A stretch of 64,000 nt of DNA from Bryum argenteum. Taxonomy: Eukaryota; Streptophyta; Bryopsida; Bryales; Bryaceae. Below, piece after piece: positions 1-11,520 of the stretch (its first letter is position 1; every line of letters begins with the position of its first letter). Under the pieces are notes generated by a model. It was not told the origin of the DNA. It worked only from the letters and a program-made list of their open reading frames with translations, and made no database searches. Where the stretch lies: positions 13,098,648-13,162,647 of the forward strand of contig CM073329.1 of NCBI GenBank assembly GCA_037043015.1. Direction: 5' to 3'. Made by a program: the position numbers and the translations under genes.

Positions 1-553
1 AAAATTCTTGTTCCTCAGTGAGTTAGAAATATGTCTATGCAATTTCTACCCTCGAGCAACCTATAAATTCTTCATAAATGCTTGAATTTTCACATGGAGG
101 TATGCTAAAATTCAACTTCAAAGGCCCGTATTTGATGATAAAAATGGCATGTGAAGAATGATTGGATGAAAGATCCAAACGGTGAGATCATGTCTGAAAA
201 CCTTATTTCAAAGTACAAAACAAAACTTGAAAATCTCAATATTTGGTGAGTTTTTGAAGTTTGTGCAATCTTATTTATTTTGGGCAGATTTTGTAAAATA
301 AATGAGCATATACAATAGTCTGGGCACTTTCGAGCAGTTTTCGGCAGATTTCAAATAGTGTTTTCAAACTTTGACCGTCGATATCTCCTGAAATATGAGG
401 AATTTTGAAGCATGTCATGACTTTCTAGAAAGGTATGGAAAGACTTCGCAACTTGCGAAAGGTTTCAATTTCGTATGAGTTAAATATAGTAATTAAGGGG
501 TTGACCACACCCCAAGCGACCCGTTTTGAGCTCTATTTGATATTAGGGGTTAA
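1..553. mobile_element. TTAA-flanked MITE, family 1, truncated by window edge
   Basis: The right-hand part of the element seen complete at 13755-14603. The two share long stretches, for example the block around the cttcaaaggcccgtatttga segment. It ends in the terminal sequence TTAGGGG followed by TTAA at 550-553. The left end lies outside the window. There is no coding potential. Confidence 0.75.
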
Positions 554-1911
554 GTAGGGTGGAATTTTAGTTCAAGGAATCAACTTGCAACTTGAAGGCA
601 ACAAAAGGCTTGTGGATATCAAGTCCTTTGTTATGACTCCACTCTATTTTCAATAAGTTTGCCATAAGATTGTACGATTAAAATATCTTACCTTATGTAC
701 ATTTATGACTTGTGAAAGAAAATTGTTTGTAGATTAAAATTGGGACTTGCAATATAGGGCTTAGAAACTTTAAAAAGAAGTTATCGATCTGAGTTAATAA
801 TAATGAACAAATTATTTCTGCCGAAGTGAGATATGAATACTTCTAGACATGTAGATGTTTTGACTTCTATATACAAGTAGGATACATTCCTTTATGCCTT
901 GCTTTTGAGATTTTATTAGTGTTATCTCATAAAATTATCTCATTTATCTCATTTATCTCATTTAATACAATAAAGATTGTGTGTAGCATTTAAACTCTAA
1001 AGTAGAAATTGTAAAATCTTGTACTCTATTTTGAGTACTTATTAATATGTCATAATCTTGCAATCTATGAGGCCTTATTTCTCATAATTTAATCCATATG
1101 ACAAAAATGTCTTACAAGTCTATTATACGATATGTGGTTGGGAGTCGCTTCATGCTCGACTAGGGCCATCGAATTCTAAAATCTTTGATTAGAGTAGAAT
1201 GCTCTTAGTCCCAATTCACTTCATACTACCTTAATAAAAGAAGATGACTACTAAATTTGGGTCCCTATTGTATGTTGAATTCTCCATAGTGGATAATTTT
1301 TTCATGGTCTCTTTGATTATAGTTGAGTCTAGGGAAATGCCTCACTCAACTACAATTAAGGGGACCATAAGGCTCAAAAATCTTTGATTGAATAGTCTTC
1401 AATTATTAAAGAGAAAGGAGGAAGAAAAGTAGGGTAAAAAAGAGTTTGATGAAGGTATTTTTTATTAAACGGAGCTTAAACTTGTTCTAGTCTATATCTA
1501 CTTTAGGGCACTTCAAAACATTTTGGGAGAAAAGGACTTTGTTCAAGCATTTCGACTTCTTATGAAGAAAAAATAATGTTCAAAGAGATAATGTGTTAGA
1601 GAGTAGAGTTTTCTACCATTGAGCTTTTCAATTTACAAAAAATAGAGAATCAGTGACAAGGTTTCTACATATACCAATGCAAACACTATAAAATAATGGA
1701 ATATATGTGAGAGTGATATGGACAGGTTTTCAAGATAAAGGATTTTCCTCAATACCTTTTAATTCTTTATTTTTCACATCTACATGTGTACTAAGAAGTG
1801 ATTAAAAAGAAACATGTGTAGAGAAAAAATTACGTATTTAGACTAAGAAAAATGGGGTTTTGAAAAGCGAATAATAATAGAGACCCTCACACCCTTGGGC
1901 AGCTGCTAAGA
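554..1911. other. AT-rich intergenic DNA, no gene seen
   Basis: No open frame of note and no recognised repeat terminus. A short inverted repeat of a TAGTTGAG-type sequence lies near 1322-1360. Otherwise nothing can be supported here. Confidence 0.5.
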
Positions 1912-2421
1912 TGTGAGCGACGACAGCGGTATCGGGGGCGACACGAAAATGATGATAAGAGAATATGGAAACTAACAAGAATCGACGGAGGAGCTTGAAT
2001 TAACAAGAAGAGAGTACACGAACAACAACAAGAGAGATGAGCTAGAGCTCCAAGAGATGCGTTGTCGAGACTGAGGTTGACCTCAGCCTCGACTCCTATA
2101 TATACTAGCTAAGAAGAAGGTTCTCCAGAACCTTCCTCAACCTAGGACCTTCTAGGACCTTCCAAGAACTTCCAAGACCTTCCGAAGCTTCCGGGGCCTT
2201 CCGGAAACTTCAAGGACCTTCCAAAACTTCCGAGAGACTTCCGGGAACTTCCGGAAGTTTCCGGAAGCTTCTAACCTTCTAGAACCTTCCTAAGTTGTCT
2301 ACCTAGTACGTGGCCGTGACACAGGGAATCTTCAAGGAATCTTCAAGGAATCTTTTAGGGAATCTTCAGAGAATATTTTAGAAGAACCTTCTAGAAACTC
2401 CTGTGTATGTCCACGACATCA
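1912..2421 (-). repeat. 3' LTR of the chromovirus
   Basis: Read on the minus strand it starts TGATGTCGTGG directly after the polypurine tract and ends CTCACA. It aligns along its length with 7570-8069. It contains a TATATATA box (2097-2104) and, on its upstream side, an array of TTCnnGAA units. Confidence 0.8.
2199..2290. promoter_or_regulatory. Heat-shock-element-like array in 3' LTR
   Basis: TTCcgGAAacTTC occupies 2199-2211. At 2249-2271 five alternating units follow each other at exact 5-bp spacing (TTC, GAA, TTC, GAA, TTC), and TTCtaGAAccTTC lies at 2278-2290. This is the arrangement bound by heat shock factors. On the minus strand it lies about 100-190 bp upstream of the TATA box. Binding is inferred, not shown. 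Confidence 0.6.
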
Positions 2422-2432
2422 CCTCCCCTTCT
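2422..2432 (-). other. Polypurine tract of the chromovirus
   Basis: The minus strand reads AGAAGGGGAGG immediately before the TG of the 3' LTR, the expected plus-strand priming site. Confidence 0.7.
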
Positions 2433-2943
2433 AGCTTCGAGGTCTCCAGGAATAACGTTGTTGTTAGTCAATACCAACGCAGGAAAATGAAAATCCGCCG
2501 CATTGACATCCGCAATAAACTCCAATTGTTGTTCACGGCGGCAAGTGGTTCATCGGTCCTTGAAGCCAACGATAGTGGCCGACGCCTTCCACTTCGACAC
2601 GTGGCGCCAACGTATGCTTCGTTATGGAATTGTCCCGCAAACACACCTTCCAGCAGACCATTGAAAGCGGGCTCGACCTCAAATACAATCACCCGGCGAT
2701 CGATTGCTCGGAATCCTCCGTCGGCGTCGTGGCAGAGGCGATTCTTCATCTCAGGTCGCCGAGAGTTGGTTGGTTGAGATGGCATAACCGGTATGCTATC
2801 TATCTCTCGACTATCCATGACTAAAAACCAAACTATGACTATAGAGAAATTCTATCTAGAACAAAATATGTAAATCAAATGTGAATCGAGGTTGTGTTCA
2901 CTCTCCCCTTTTATTCTCCCGAGTGGGCGGCGTCGGAGAGAAG

Positions 2944-4360
2944 TTATCGTCGGAAAGGCTTAGGTTTATGAGGATATGGTTGATGAAATTCTGTACCTTT
3001 TTCCGGCGCATTTACAAGATTTTCGGCATGTTCCCGCGTTCTTTCATTGATGTCGATCCGCTCCAACGCACAAAATACTCCAAGTTTCCCTTCGCGCCGT
3101 GAATCCAAAGACCTTATCCACCTCATATTCCTCGTGGTTCAATTTCGATCTTAGGTGGCGGCCCTCGCACTCTTTAGGAAAAGTCGACTACCGATAAGGT
3201 TCCAATAAAAGACACGCGTGGAAGACTGGATGTACCTTCATAAGTAGTAGTGTAACTCCAACCGATACGCCACCTGGATTGATTTGTTTTGGATGGCAAA
3301 TGGTCCCAATCTTCGATAGTCCAACTTATCACACGGCCGCTTGGTCTTGATATTCCGTCGAAGCGACCCATACTTTATCTCCGATCTTCAAAGTAGGTCG
3401 CTCATTCGAAATTTATCTCTGCGGACGCCAGACAACTCTTGGGCGGTTTGCGATTGAAGTCTCGGCGTTTCTTGAAGTTCCGATAGTCGCCCGCAAAATC
3501 TTCTTTCTTTTGGGTTGTTATTGGCCACCTGAATTCCATAAATCGCTTCCGGGTGGTATCCGTAGTTGGCAAAGAATGGTGTTTGTTGGGCCGACGCATT
3601 TAATAGTGTTGTTGAGGCGAACTCGCAAGCGGTAGATACTCGATCCAATCGCTGGCGATAGTTGATGGTGCAACGTAGATATCGCTTCCAATACTTGATT
3701 CACCCGTTCCGCCTCGTCCGTCGGTTTGAGGATGAAATGCCAAGAAAAGCTTGATATCCACCTTCAATATCTCAAATAGAGATTTTAACTTGGAGACGAA
3801 TCGGGTTCCGCGATCCGACACAATATCATCCCAGCAAGCCGTGATAACGATATACATTATCGAGAAAGAGTCTCATTGATCTTGTTTCGACGATGTCTTC
3901 GCAAGAACAAAACGCGCCATCTTCGTCACCGATCTACCACAACAAAGATCTTTGTCAAACGAGTTTGAAGGCGGCGGCAGGTCCGTAATGAAATCCATGG
4001 AAATCAAGACCACGGTCGATGCGGGATAAGCAATGGCCGCAGAAAAGTCCATAAAGGGCGTCGAGGGTTCTTCGACTTGAACAAATATCACAAGAGAAAG
4101 CAAACTCCTTCACATCCTTCCACATTTGGGGCCACCGTAAGTCTCGCGAAATAAGCTCCAATGTCTTGTTGTATCCAAAATGTCCCGCATTTGGAAAGTC
4201 ATGGCGTGATTGGAGGACTCGAAGTCGTGTTCATTCTTAGGAATATACGATCGCTTTCTTCAAAGACAAAAGATCTCCTCCACTCAACTTCATATTATCA
4301 AGACGCTTCGATCTCGAGAGCTACAGAATCTTCAATTGTCGCAGACGTATCCGGTTAAGG
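2944..4360 (-). pseudogene. Chromovirus integrase and chromodomain remnant
   Basis: Minus-strand pieces in order: an integrase zinc-finger and core start (WPQMWKDVKEF, CDIC) near 4070-4130, a core stretch with SDRGTRFVSKL and FHPQTDG near 3720-3810, the post-core segment with FANYGYHPEAI near 3540-3580, and a chromodomain tail (NAPEKGTEFHQPYPHKPKP) near 2960-3010. The HPQTDG block holds the position of the catalytic Glu region but is altered. The chromodomain is what assigns the element to the chromovirus clade. Confidence 0.7.
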
Positions 4361-4393
4361 AAGTCCGATCAATTGGCGTAAAGAGCGCAAATT

Positions 4394-6300
4394 CTAAAAC
4401 TTTCCCGGTTTTGTGAATGTAGTGCATTGTTGATCAAACGCCGCTTCTCCAGCCTTAGGCGCAGATACGATCTCGCCGATAAGGCATCGGATAGTCCTTG
4501 TTGCTTCCAGGCCGATAGGTAATAACAAAGTCAAATCGCGACAACGACATATTCCACCGAAGCAGCGTCGATTCAAGACTCGAGCCGACATAAAAATCTC
4601 CAAATTCTTGTGATCCGTGTATACGGTCACCTGGGATGCAGCGCCTTCGAGAAAGTGTGTCGCCGCTCTTGGAAAGAATCTACTATGGCAAAAGTTCCTT
4701 ATCGTGGATTTCATAATTGATTTCAGCAGCAGAAAACTTTCGAGAATAGAACGCCACTGGATGAAGCTTCCCGTCCACGTCCATCTCGCGAAAGACGGCT
4801 CCCAAAGCAAAATCGAAGCGTCGGTCTCCAAATAGAAGGCGCTGTAAAGTCGGGATGTCACAAGATTGGAGGTGTGATAAATGCCATCTTGAGGTCTTGG
4901 AATGTCTTTTCTCGCTGGAGGTCCCCATTCGAGAGCTTGTCCTTACAAGTCAACCGAGTGAGTGGAGCGGCGACTCGAGAATAATTCTTGATGAAGATTC
5001 GATAGAAGTTAAGAAATCCAAAAAACATCAGACGCTCTCTAACCGTCTTCGAACCTCCCATGATACAATTGCTTTCCACCTTCTTAGGGTCCATCTTCAA
5101 GCCGTCTGTAGTTGCAATGAACCCTAAAAACTCCATCTCGGTTTGGTGGAATAGGCACTTCTCCAACTTGGCGAGAAGTCGCCGTTCGTAGTTTCCGAGG
5201 ACCAAACGAACGCGTCTTCGCGCTTCTTCTTCGTTTTTGGAAAATATCGGATGTCATCAGGATAGATGACAACAAAGTCGTCAAGTGCTCCGAAAGATGT
5301 CATTCATCATGTGTTGGAAAATGGAAAGCATTGGTAACGCCAAAAGCGCATTTACATTATATTCAAAATGGTCATACCAGACGGAACGTTTGTCTTCCAC
5401 TCGTCTCCTTCCTCGATCCGCACGAGGTTGTAAGCTCCCTCGGATCAATTTTGTAAAGATCTTTGACGCCCGAACTGCTCCAAGAGACCAGAAATCGAGG
5501 TAGAAGGTAACGATTTTTCTTATTTACCTTGTTGAGGCCTCGATAGTCCACGCACATTCGTAAGGAGCCATCCTTCTTCTTTACAAACAAGATCGGTCCC
5601 CATTGGCGACTTTGAATGACGAATGAAGTTCTTTGCTAGATTCTCGTCGATATCTTTCGCAGATTTCCGCTAACTCCGTTTGAGAGAGATTGTAGATTGG
5701 GCCAAAAGGCGGTTGTCTTTCCTTCTTTGCGAGTCTATGGGGCGCGGTCGTATGGCCGATCTTTCGGTAGTATGTCGCGTTTTTTCTTCAAACACGTCCT
5801 CAAAATCTTGTAGATTGCTTCTGGTATCTTTGCCGTCGAACTTTTCTCCGTCTTAGTTGAAATTTGCGTAGATGATAAAAAGTCGCTTCTTTGGATGATC
5901 GTCACGAACGCCCTTCTTTCCAATAAACAATGGTTTCACTATCTTGGGATGTCTACTAGGTTGGCTCTTGGAATGTTCTTTGGAAAAAGTCATTTTCCGC
6001 AACTTCCAATCTATGGTAGGGTTATGTTGTTCTAACCAAGAGAGACCTAGGATGACAGGGGTTTGTGGGGTTTAATGACATTAAAAACGACGTAAACTAC
6101 TATGGTCCTTAAACGCCACCTCTATAGGTAGATCGATTCATGGGTGACACATCGCTGGACAATAAAGGTCGTCCATCTATCACCTCTACATAAACAGGTT
6201 TGAAACACACTAGACGAATCTTGTGGCGACAAGAAATTCTTCATCTAAAAAACAAGTAGATGCTCCCGAATCTAATAGAGCTAAAGTTTTGTGTTTTTGA
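4394..6300 (-). pseudogene. Chromovirus protease, reverse transcriptase and RNase H remnant
   Basis: Minus-strand pieces include an RT stretch with [20 protein letters not shown] (about 5540-5590), a thumb-connection stretch ending in FLGFIATTDGLKMDPKK (about 5080-5130), and RNase H pieces with [20 protein letters not shown] (about 4685-4750) and VYTDHKNLE (about 4585-4620). A protease-like region is suggested only by position, near 6150-6300. Stops and frameshifts separate all pieces, so the enzyme is dead. Confidence 0.75.
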
Positions 6301-6459
6301 GGACCAAGAGAGAGGAATTGTAAAACAACGGGGCGAGTTGGACGAGAGAAAGAGGAACTCGATTGTTGTTGTGGCGTTCAATCGTCCCGGCCGCATAGTG
6401 GTTCTCATCAGAATGCAAGATCATCGTTTTCCGGAATCACCGCACTCACGATCTTAACA

Positions 6460-7253
6460 ATGCGCCGGTTCGCTTCTTGGGGCAATTTCAACCTTGTGGC
6501 CTTCTTCTCCGCAGCACAAACAGAGTCCTTCTTCCATACGCCGTTTCTAACCTCTTCCGGAGTAAGAGCTCCGACACGCGCGCGCCGATTTGCATGGCTT
6601 CGCCTCCGAATGAGAACTCAAATTGTTTTGCCAACATACTCGTGGTGTAGCGACTCGTTTGGTATTTTGGTATTTGGTGGCAGCGACGATTTGGAATAAA
6701 CGGTTGTCGACTTTATAGCTTGGCTAATGGCTTCGTTGAGCGTTTGCGGATCGGAAGAGATAAAAGTAGGTCCTTCACATCATCCTCAAACCCCAATAAA
6801 ACCGACTCACCAACGCTTCTTCGCCCCAATTGATGTCACTAGCTTGATTGTCTAAAATCCGATCGTAGATCGACGCAGAGCGCATTCCTTGTCGTAGCGA
6901 TCGGATCTTTGTTTGTAGCCCATCGGACCACATGTTTGCCAAACGCTTCGCAAATGCCTCAAAACGTCTCAAAGTTTCTTTCGGAATTGGCGATCGTTTA
7001 CCGAACAAGGGCAAACCACGACGACAAAGCTTGCTTCGTAGCGAGTTCCAACGAGTCCAACACGCGCTCCTCCGTCGGATATCGTTCGTTGCCAGAAATC
7101 GTTATCAACTTGATTTGGTTGACAAAACCTCGAAAACTTGGAACGCGTTTCGTCGAACTTGTCGGGAAGACTAACTCTAGGCTCCTTCCGTTGTTGAATC
7201 ATTGGGTTTTGTTGAACCAAAGGTGTAGTCGCCTCCTCCGGTGTAGTTCTTGA
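6460..7253 (-). pseudogene. Chromovirus gag remnant
   Basis: Minus-strand frames contain a typical Ty3 Gag start (SLPDKFDETRSKF near 7130-7170) and the following capsid part (RRFEAFAKRLANMW, then NWGEEALVSRFYWGL near 6780-6840). The pieces lie in different frames, so several frameshifts separate them. The nucleocapsid part near 6460-6600 is too decayed to show a clear zinc knuckle. Gag would form the virus-like particle; this copy cannot. Confidence 0.7.
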
Positions 7254-7569
7254 GATCGTTGAATCCTGGATGATGTTATCCCGGATCTTTCCGTCGTTGT
7301 GAAAGTCTTGCCATGGCTCATTTCCTTCTATCTCCGCTTGTCTATGTGATAATGCAGCAAAGAAGAGACTCGTGATGGCGTCAATTTGGATTCCAAATTT
7401 TCACCATACTAACGTCTTGATCTTTGACTAAATCTACGAAAGAAAAGAAAAATTTGTCAAGAGAACAATATTGGTTTAGAGGAGGGTAATCCGCAACCTC
7501 TAAAACACTAAAGACACCTTCGAGAAGAGGGTAATCCACTCTCTAACAAGAAGGGACTAACTCGATATT

Positions 7570-8069
7570 TGTGAGAAGGTAGTCTCGACAAACCGCATCG
7601 ACACGGAAATGTAGATGATAAGAATATGTGGAAACTAACAAGAATCGCGGGTGAGCTTGAATTAACAAGAAGAGTACAACAACAACAAAGAGAGATGAGC
7701 TAGAGCTCCAAGAGATGCGTTGTCGAGACCGAGGTTGACCTCGGCCCGACTCCTATATATACTAGCTAAGAAGAAGGTTCTCCGTAACCTTCCTCAACCT
7801 AGGACCTTCTAGGACCTTCCAAGAACTTCCAAGACCTTCCGGAAGCTTCCAGGGCCTTCCGGAAACTTCAAGGACCTTCCAAAACTTCCGAGACTTCCGG
7901 GAACTTCCAGAAGTTTAGGAAGCTTCTAACCTTCTCTAACCTTCCTAAGTTGTCTACCTAGTACGTGGCCGTGACACAGGGAATCTTCAAGGAATCTTCA
8001 AGGAATCTTTTAGGGAATCTTCAGAGAATATTTTAGAAGAACCTTCTCTAAACTCCTTGTGATATGTCA
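7570..8069 (-). repeat. 5' LTR of the chromovirus
   Basis: Partner of the LTR at 1912-2421, with the same TATA box (7754-7761) and the same TTCnnGAA-rich block. Both ends are eroded, so the outer boundaries are estimates from the alignment. Confidence 0.75.
7837..7869. promoter_or_regulatory. Heat-shock-element-like sites in 5' LTR
   Basis: Two three-unit TTCnnGAAnnTTC sites, at 7837-7849 and 7857-7869, lie upstream (minus strand) of the TATA box at 7754-7761. The five-unit site of the other LTR is degraded here. Confidence 0.55.
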
Positions 8070-8501
8070 ATGATAAAGAAATGAAGAATGAGAATGATTT
8101 GCATGCCACCGATTTAACTTTCGAGGAAAAGAAGAAAACAATCTTGGCTAAGAGTTCCTATGACCGTGATTTTTGCAACGTTATAGATTATTATTGGAAG
8201 ATTCTCGTTATATTTGGGTAGATTAAATCTGAAAATGGAGTGAAGTAAAGATAATAACACCTATTACCGTGGACAATAGTAAGAATATAAAACGACAAAA
8301 TTATTATAACACCGTATTGTCGAAGTAAAATAATGCAAAAAAGTGTGTGGAAGAAAGGTTGTAGCGATATGTAATCATATCTAATCCAATCAAATCATAT
8401 CAAATGAATATAGTAAACCTGAATAAGACGACAATACTTAGAAGATATTCCATAAAATTAATATAGCATTCATAAAATTTGGATAAATAAAAGGGAGAGG
8501 A

Positions 8502-8935
8502 TACTTACTAGTTGATATTGTGCGTAGCGTGGAGAAGGTTGCGTGACTTGGCGCCGTGGATATAATAGAATCAAAAACACGAGAGATGTGCCGTGCGGGA
8601 TCCCGAATGATGATTGTTAACATGTCTTATCCATGCGTGGGGGCAATAATTACCTTCTCGACGAAGAACATCTTTCCGCAGAATTGTCTTAGATCGGGGT
8701 CTTCGTGAAGCTCATCTTCAAACGCTTGGTTCGCCGATTGCCATAGCGTACTCCAACCGGACTTCACCTCTTCCGTTACATCCGACGTCAACTCTTCGTT
8801 GTTGTACATTGAGATGTACATGATACGATCTCACTCTATATCCTTCACGAACTCTCTCTCAAGATGTTGGATATCTATTTCTCCAAGTGACTTTACTCTT
8901 GCCATTAATATCATTCTACACAGAGAGACAAGAAC
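8502..8935 (-). pseudogene. Unknown gene remnant with exon-like blocks
   Basis: I do not recognise the protein. The minus strand has a splice-acceptor-like TCTGTGTAG before 8915, an ATG at 8905-8903, about 24 codons, an in-frame TGA at 8833-8831, and then about 55 coding-like codons containing GWSTLWQSANQAFEDEL and DPDLRQFCGKMFFVEK. A second coding-like block follows and stops at a donor-like GTAAGTAT (8508-8501). The amino acid composition looks like genuine exons rather than chance. The internal stop makes this copy probably dead, unless the block after the TGA starts on its own at one of the later ATGs. Confidence 0.4.
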
Positions 8936-8954
8936 CGAGATTTCTTGAGGGGTG

Positions 8955-9115
8955 AATTCGAAGCGTCATTGATAACGCGTTGATGAAGTCTCACCAGATT
9001 GAGTTTGATGTTGCAATTCGCTCTCAACAACATTCTTCAACTCGTTTAACAAGATGTTGTTGGCAAGACATCCTCTCTTTGGAGTTTCGCCAAAGGTAAT
9101 ACCAATCCATATTCA
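8955..9115 (-). pseudogene. Unknown coding-like block, same strand
   Basis: A minus-strand frame of about 50 codons containing FGETPKRGCLANNILLNELK and VVESELQHQTQSGETSS ends at TGA. It lies upstream of, and on the same strand as, the 8502-8935 block, so the two may be exons of one decayed gene. The family is not recognised. Confidence 0.3.
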
Positions 9116-9244
9116 AACTCAACACACATAAAGAATACAAAATAAATTAACGATAAAGAAGATATTACAAACTCTTTTCAATCTTAAATATCTTCCGTCA
9201 CAACTCAATGATCATCGGATGCGCATTCTATCACTCATGCGAGC

Positions 9245-9655
9245 CAACGACGGGAGCCCGCGCGTGTAGTAAAGATAGCCTCTATACTAGTCCAATGCAA
9301 GGTTGCCTTCCAACGACGCATTGTAATTGGGACCAGACGTCTTGGTTAAATGCGGTAAAGCGAAAACCACATTAACTAGTCTCCTCATTAGCAAAGGTGA
9401 AGTCGGAGGAATGGGAGACAATGGAAGTGAGGTGGGCTCAAATAAGCGTGAGACGTGGGATATACCTGCATAATGTGGATTCATAAACCGGGAGGTAGGC
9501 ATATACTACGGAGAATGAACCGCCACCGAACCACTATCTAAATCGTTTACGATTGATAGGTTGAAAGTACAATAATCGGCATTGCACGAGTCGGAGAGGT
9601 CCGAGAGATTTATCACAAAGGGGATAATTGATGGAAAACTTGGGAGCATCGTAAC
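9245..9655 (-). pseudogene. Unknown coding-like blocks, minus strand
   Basis: An ATG near 9652 opens a frame of 47 codons (with LSDLSDSCNADYC), closed by TAG just before a second frame. The second frame (9502-9287) contains RFMNPHYAGISHVSRLFEP and a proline-rich stretch, and it continues with coding-like sequence past a TAG (TKTSGPNYNASLEGN, then YRGYLYYTRGLPSLAR). The repeated in-frame stops suggest a pseudogene. No family is recognised. Confidence 0.3.
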
Positions 9656-9927
9656 GGTACATAAAATTAGGAAAAACACATAATGGTTGTAACTCTCAAA
9701 TTGACATAGACAAATACATGAAGTTCATCACATCAAAGCTAGACACTAGAAAAACTTTGGATCACAATAAAATCAATGAATATATGTTGATGAATGGCGC
9801 ACACCAAATTTTTTCATAAATCATGACAAATACCTTGGTTTCTTCCGCAGCAATAACATGGTCTTCGATCTCCATGCTTTTGCTGAGATGATTCCTGGAA
9901 CAATAACGATGAATATAAAGTAAGAAG

Positions 9928-10707
9928 ATGTATGAAATAACAACAAAATTTAAACAAACCCCTATCACACTAACACTCCAATTCGCATCACTGTCAATTC
10001 TTCATCCCCGCTCAGGCTGCTCCGCCTCGTCTCCCTCTTCCCCCATTACGGTCCACACCATCATCTTTCGCATTCGGAGCACAGCGGTGTGGAGGAAGGC
10101 CACCTCCACAACGGCTTTGGAAGTGTATAGCTTCATCACCATTGGACTTCCACCATCCCCGCGGACTCTCCCATCCACGCTCTTACTCCCACCCACGCCA
10201 TCCCGTTGCGGCTCCACACCGAACTCCTCCAAAATCCCTCGTTCCCCACCGCCGCTATCGGAGCAGACAACGGTGTAGGAGGATGTAGGAAGAGGCACTC
10301 CCACCCACTTGAATCTACTTGGCCGTGGCGAGGCTCCTCCCGCCGCCTCCTCCCGCGCCTCGCGACTCCCATGCCGAGGCAGTGGTTACCTCTCTCCCGC
10401 ACCTCGCGACTCGATGCCGCCACCGGACACCTCTTTCCCCTTTCACTTTTCCACACAATCTCGTCTCGCCACCGAAGTACATTGAGAGCATCCTATGGTC
10501 GTTGTGCCAAGCTTCGCCGGAGGTCTCTTGCAAAGCAAAGACAAGAGGCGGGCGTGTTCGCACCGCCATCGCTGCCGCTCCCGGATGGAGTGCGCGCCCA
10601 AGACGCGCCACAAGTGCCGGGAGTTGCTGAAGCAGGTGAAGACCACGGGGTGGAAGGAGATTTCCTATGACGCCCATTTCTATTACCCCTTCATTTCCAC
10701 AGCATGA
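9928..10707. other. GC-rich stretch of uncertain nature
   Basis: Markedly richer in G and C than the surroundings, with overlapping open frames on both strands. None has a recognised domain. Open frames are expected by chance in GC-rich DNA. It may be a CpG-rich promoter or a decayed gene fragment. No product is proposed. Confidence 0.3.
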
Positions 10708-10943
10708 GAAGTCCCTTCACATGACCAAATTTTTGAGAGGATCGTCGAGAATCTCATCCCATTCTCGTCTTCTTTTGTATAGTCCTTGAGGCTCTATCAT
10801 TGTTGATTGAAAGCGGCACAACAAATGTGCCCTTCTCTAATTACTCGAACTCAATCGCGGTGTTCTTTCAATGTAATGACAACTTCTTTCTGGATGGGCA
10901 GTTGGGCACCTACTGTAGCTTTATTGCATGATTGTATGGTAAT

Positions 10944-11400
10944 ATTCCGTCCTCGCAGCCCACTGTCGGAGCAGACAGTGGGTGTGCGGACTCAGAAGGA
11001 TGCGATGTAACCTCGATGTAACCTTGCCCCCACGCACGAGTAAGATCCAAGAAAAAAAAAAAAAAAACCCTCGTTCCGCCCTCGCGGCCCACTGTCGGAG
11101 CAGACAGTGGGTGTGCGTACTCAGAAGGATGCGATGTAACCTACTAGATGTAACCTTGCCCCACGCACGAGAATAGATCAAAGGAAAAAGAAAAAACCCT
11201 CCTTCCGCCCTCGCGGCCCACTGTCGGAGCAAACAGTGGGTGTGCGAACTCAAAAGGATGCGATGTAACCCCACGCGTGAGAATTGATAATAAAATAAAA
11301 AAAAATAAAATAAAAAAAATAAAAAAATAAAAAAAAACCTTCCGCCCTCGCGGCCCACTGTAGGAACAGATAGTGGGTGTGCGGACTCACTCCCGGCAGC
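10944..11400. repeat. Four tandem hairpin units with A-rich ends
   Basis: Four copies of a unit of about 125-140 bp begin near 10948, 11078, 11202 and 11339. Each opens with a cctcgcggcccactg-type block holding a hairpin (CCCACTGTC, loop of about 6, GACAGTGGG), continues with gatgcgatgtaacc and ccccacgcacgag, and the first three end in an A-rich run. The fourth unit has mismatches in its stem. The A-rich tails recall tandemly arranged SINE-like units, but no Pol III boxes were identified. Confidence 0.7.
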
Positions 11401-11520
11401 GGCCTCGCTCTCTTCTCGCCCGAAAACACCCTCCCCGAGCACTCCATGTCCCTCCATCGCCCACACCACTCGCGCCGCCGAAAGTCACTCGATCTGCACC
11501 GCTCTAAGCTCATCGACTCA

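Larger units (their letters stand above)
1912..8069 (-). mobile_element. Degenerate Ty3/gypsy chromovirus
   Basis: A complete but decayed LTR retrotransposon read on the minus strand. It has a 5' LTR at 7570-8069, gag, protease, reverse transcriptase, RNase H, integrase, a C-terminal chromodomain-like segment, a polypurine tract, and a 3' LTR at 1912-2421. All internal frames are broken by stops and shifts, and the two LTRs differ by many substitutions and indels, so the insertion is old. The domain order and the chromodomain tail (NAPEKGTEFH) place it among chromoviruses. No convincing primer site is left next to the 5' LTR and no certain target duplication was found. It is unrelated to the young element at 32917-45253. 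Confidence 0.85.

Noticed and set aside
10206-10677. Overlapping frames of more than 100 codons on both strands
   Set aside because: They fall in a GC-rich stretch where stops are rare. None shows a domain or consistent splice signals.
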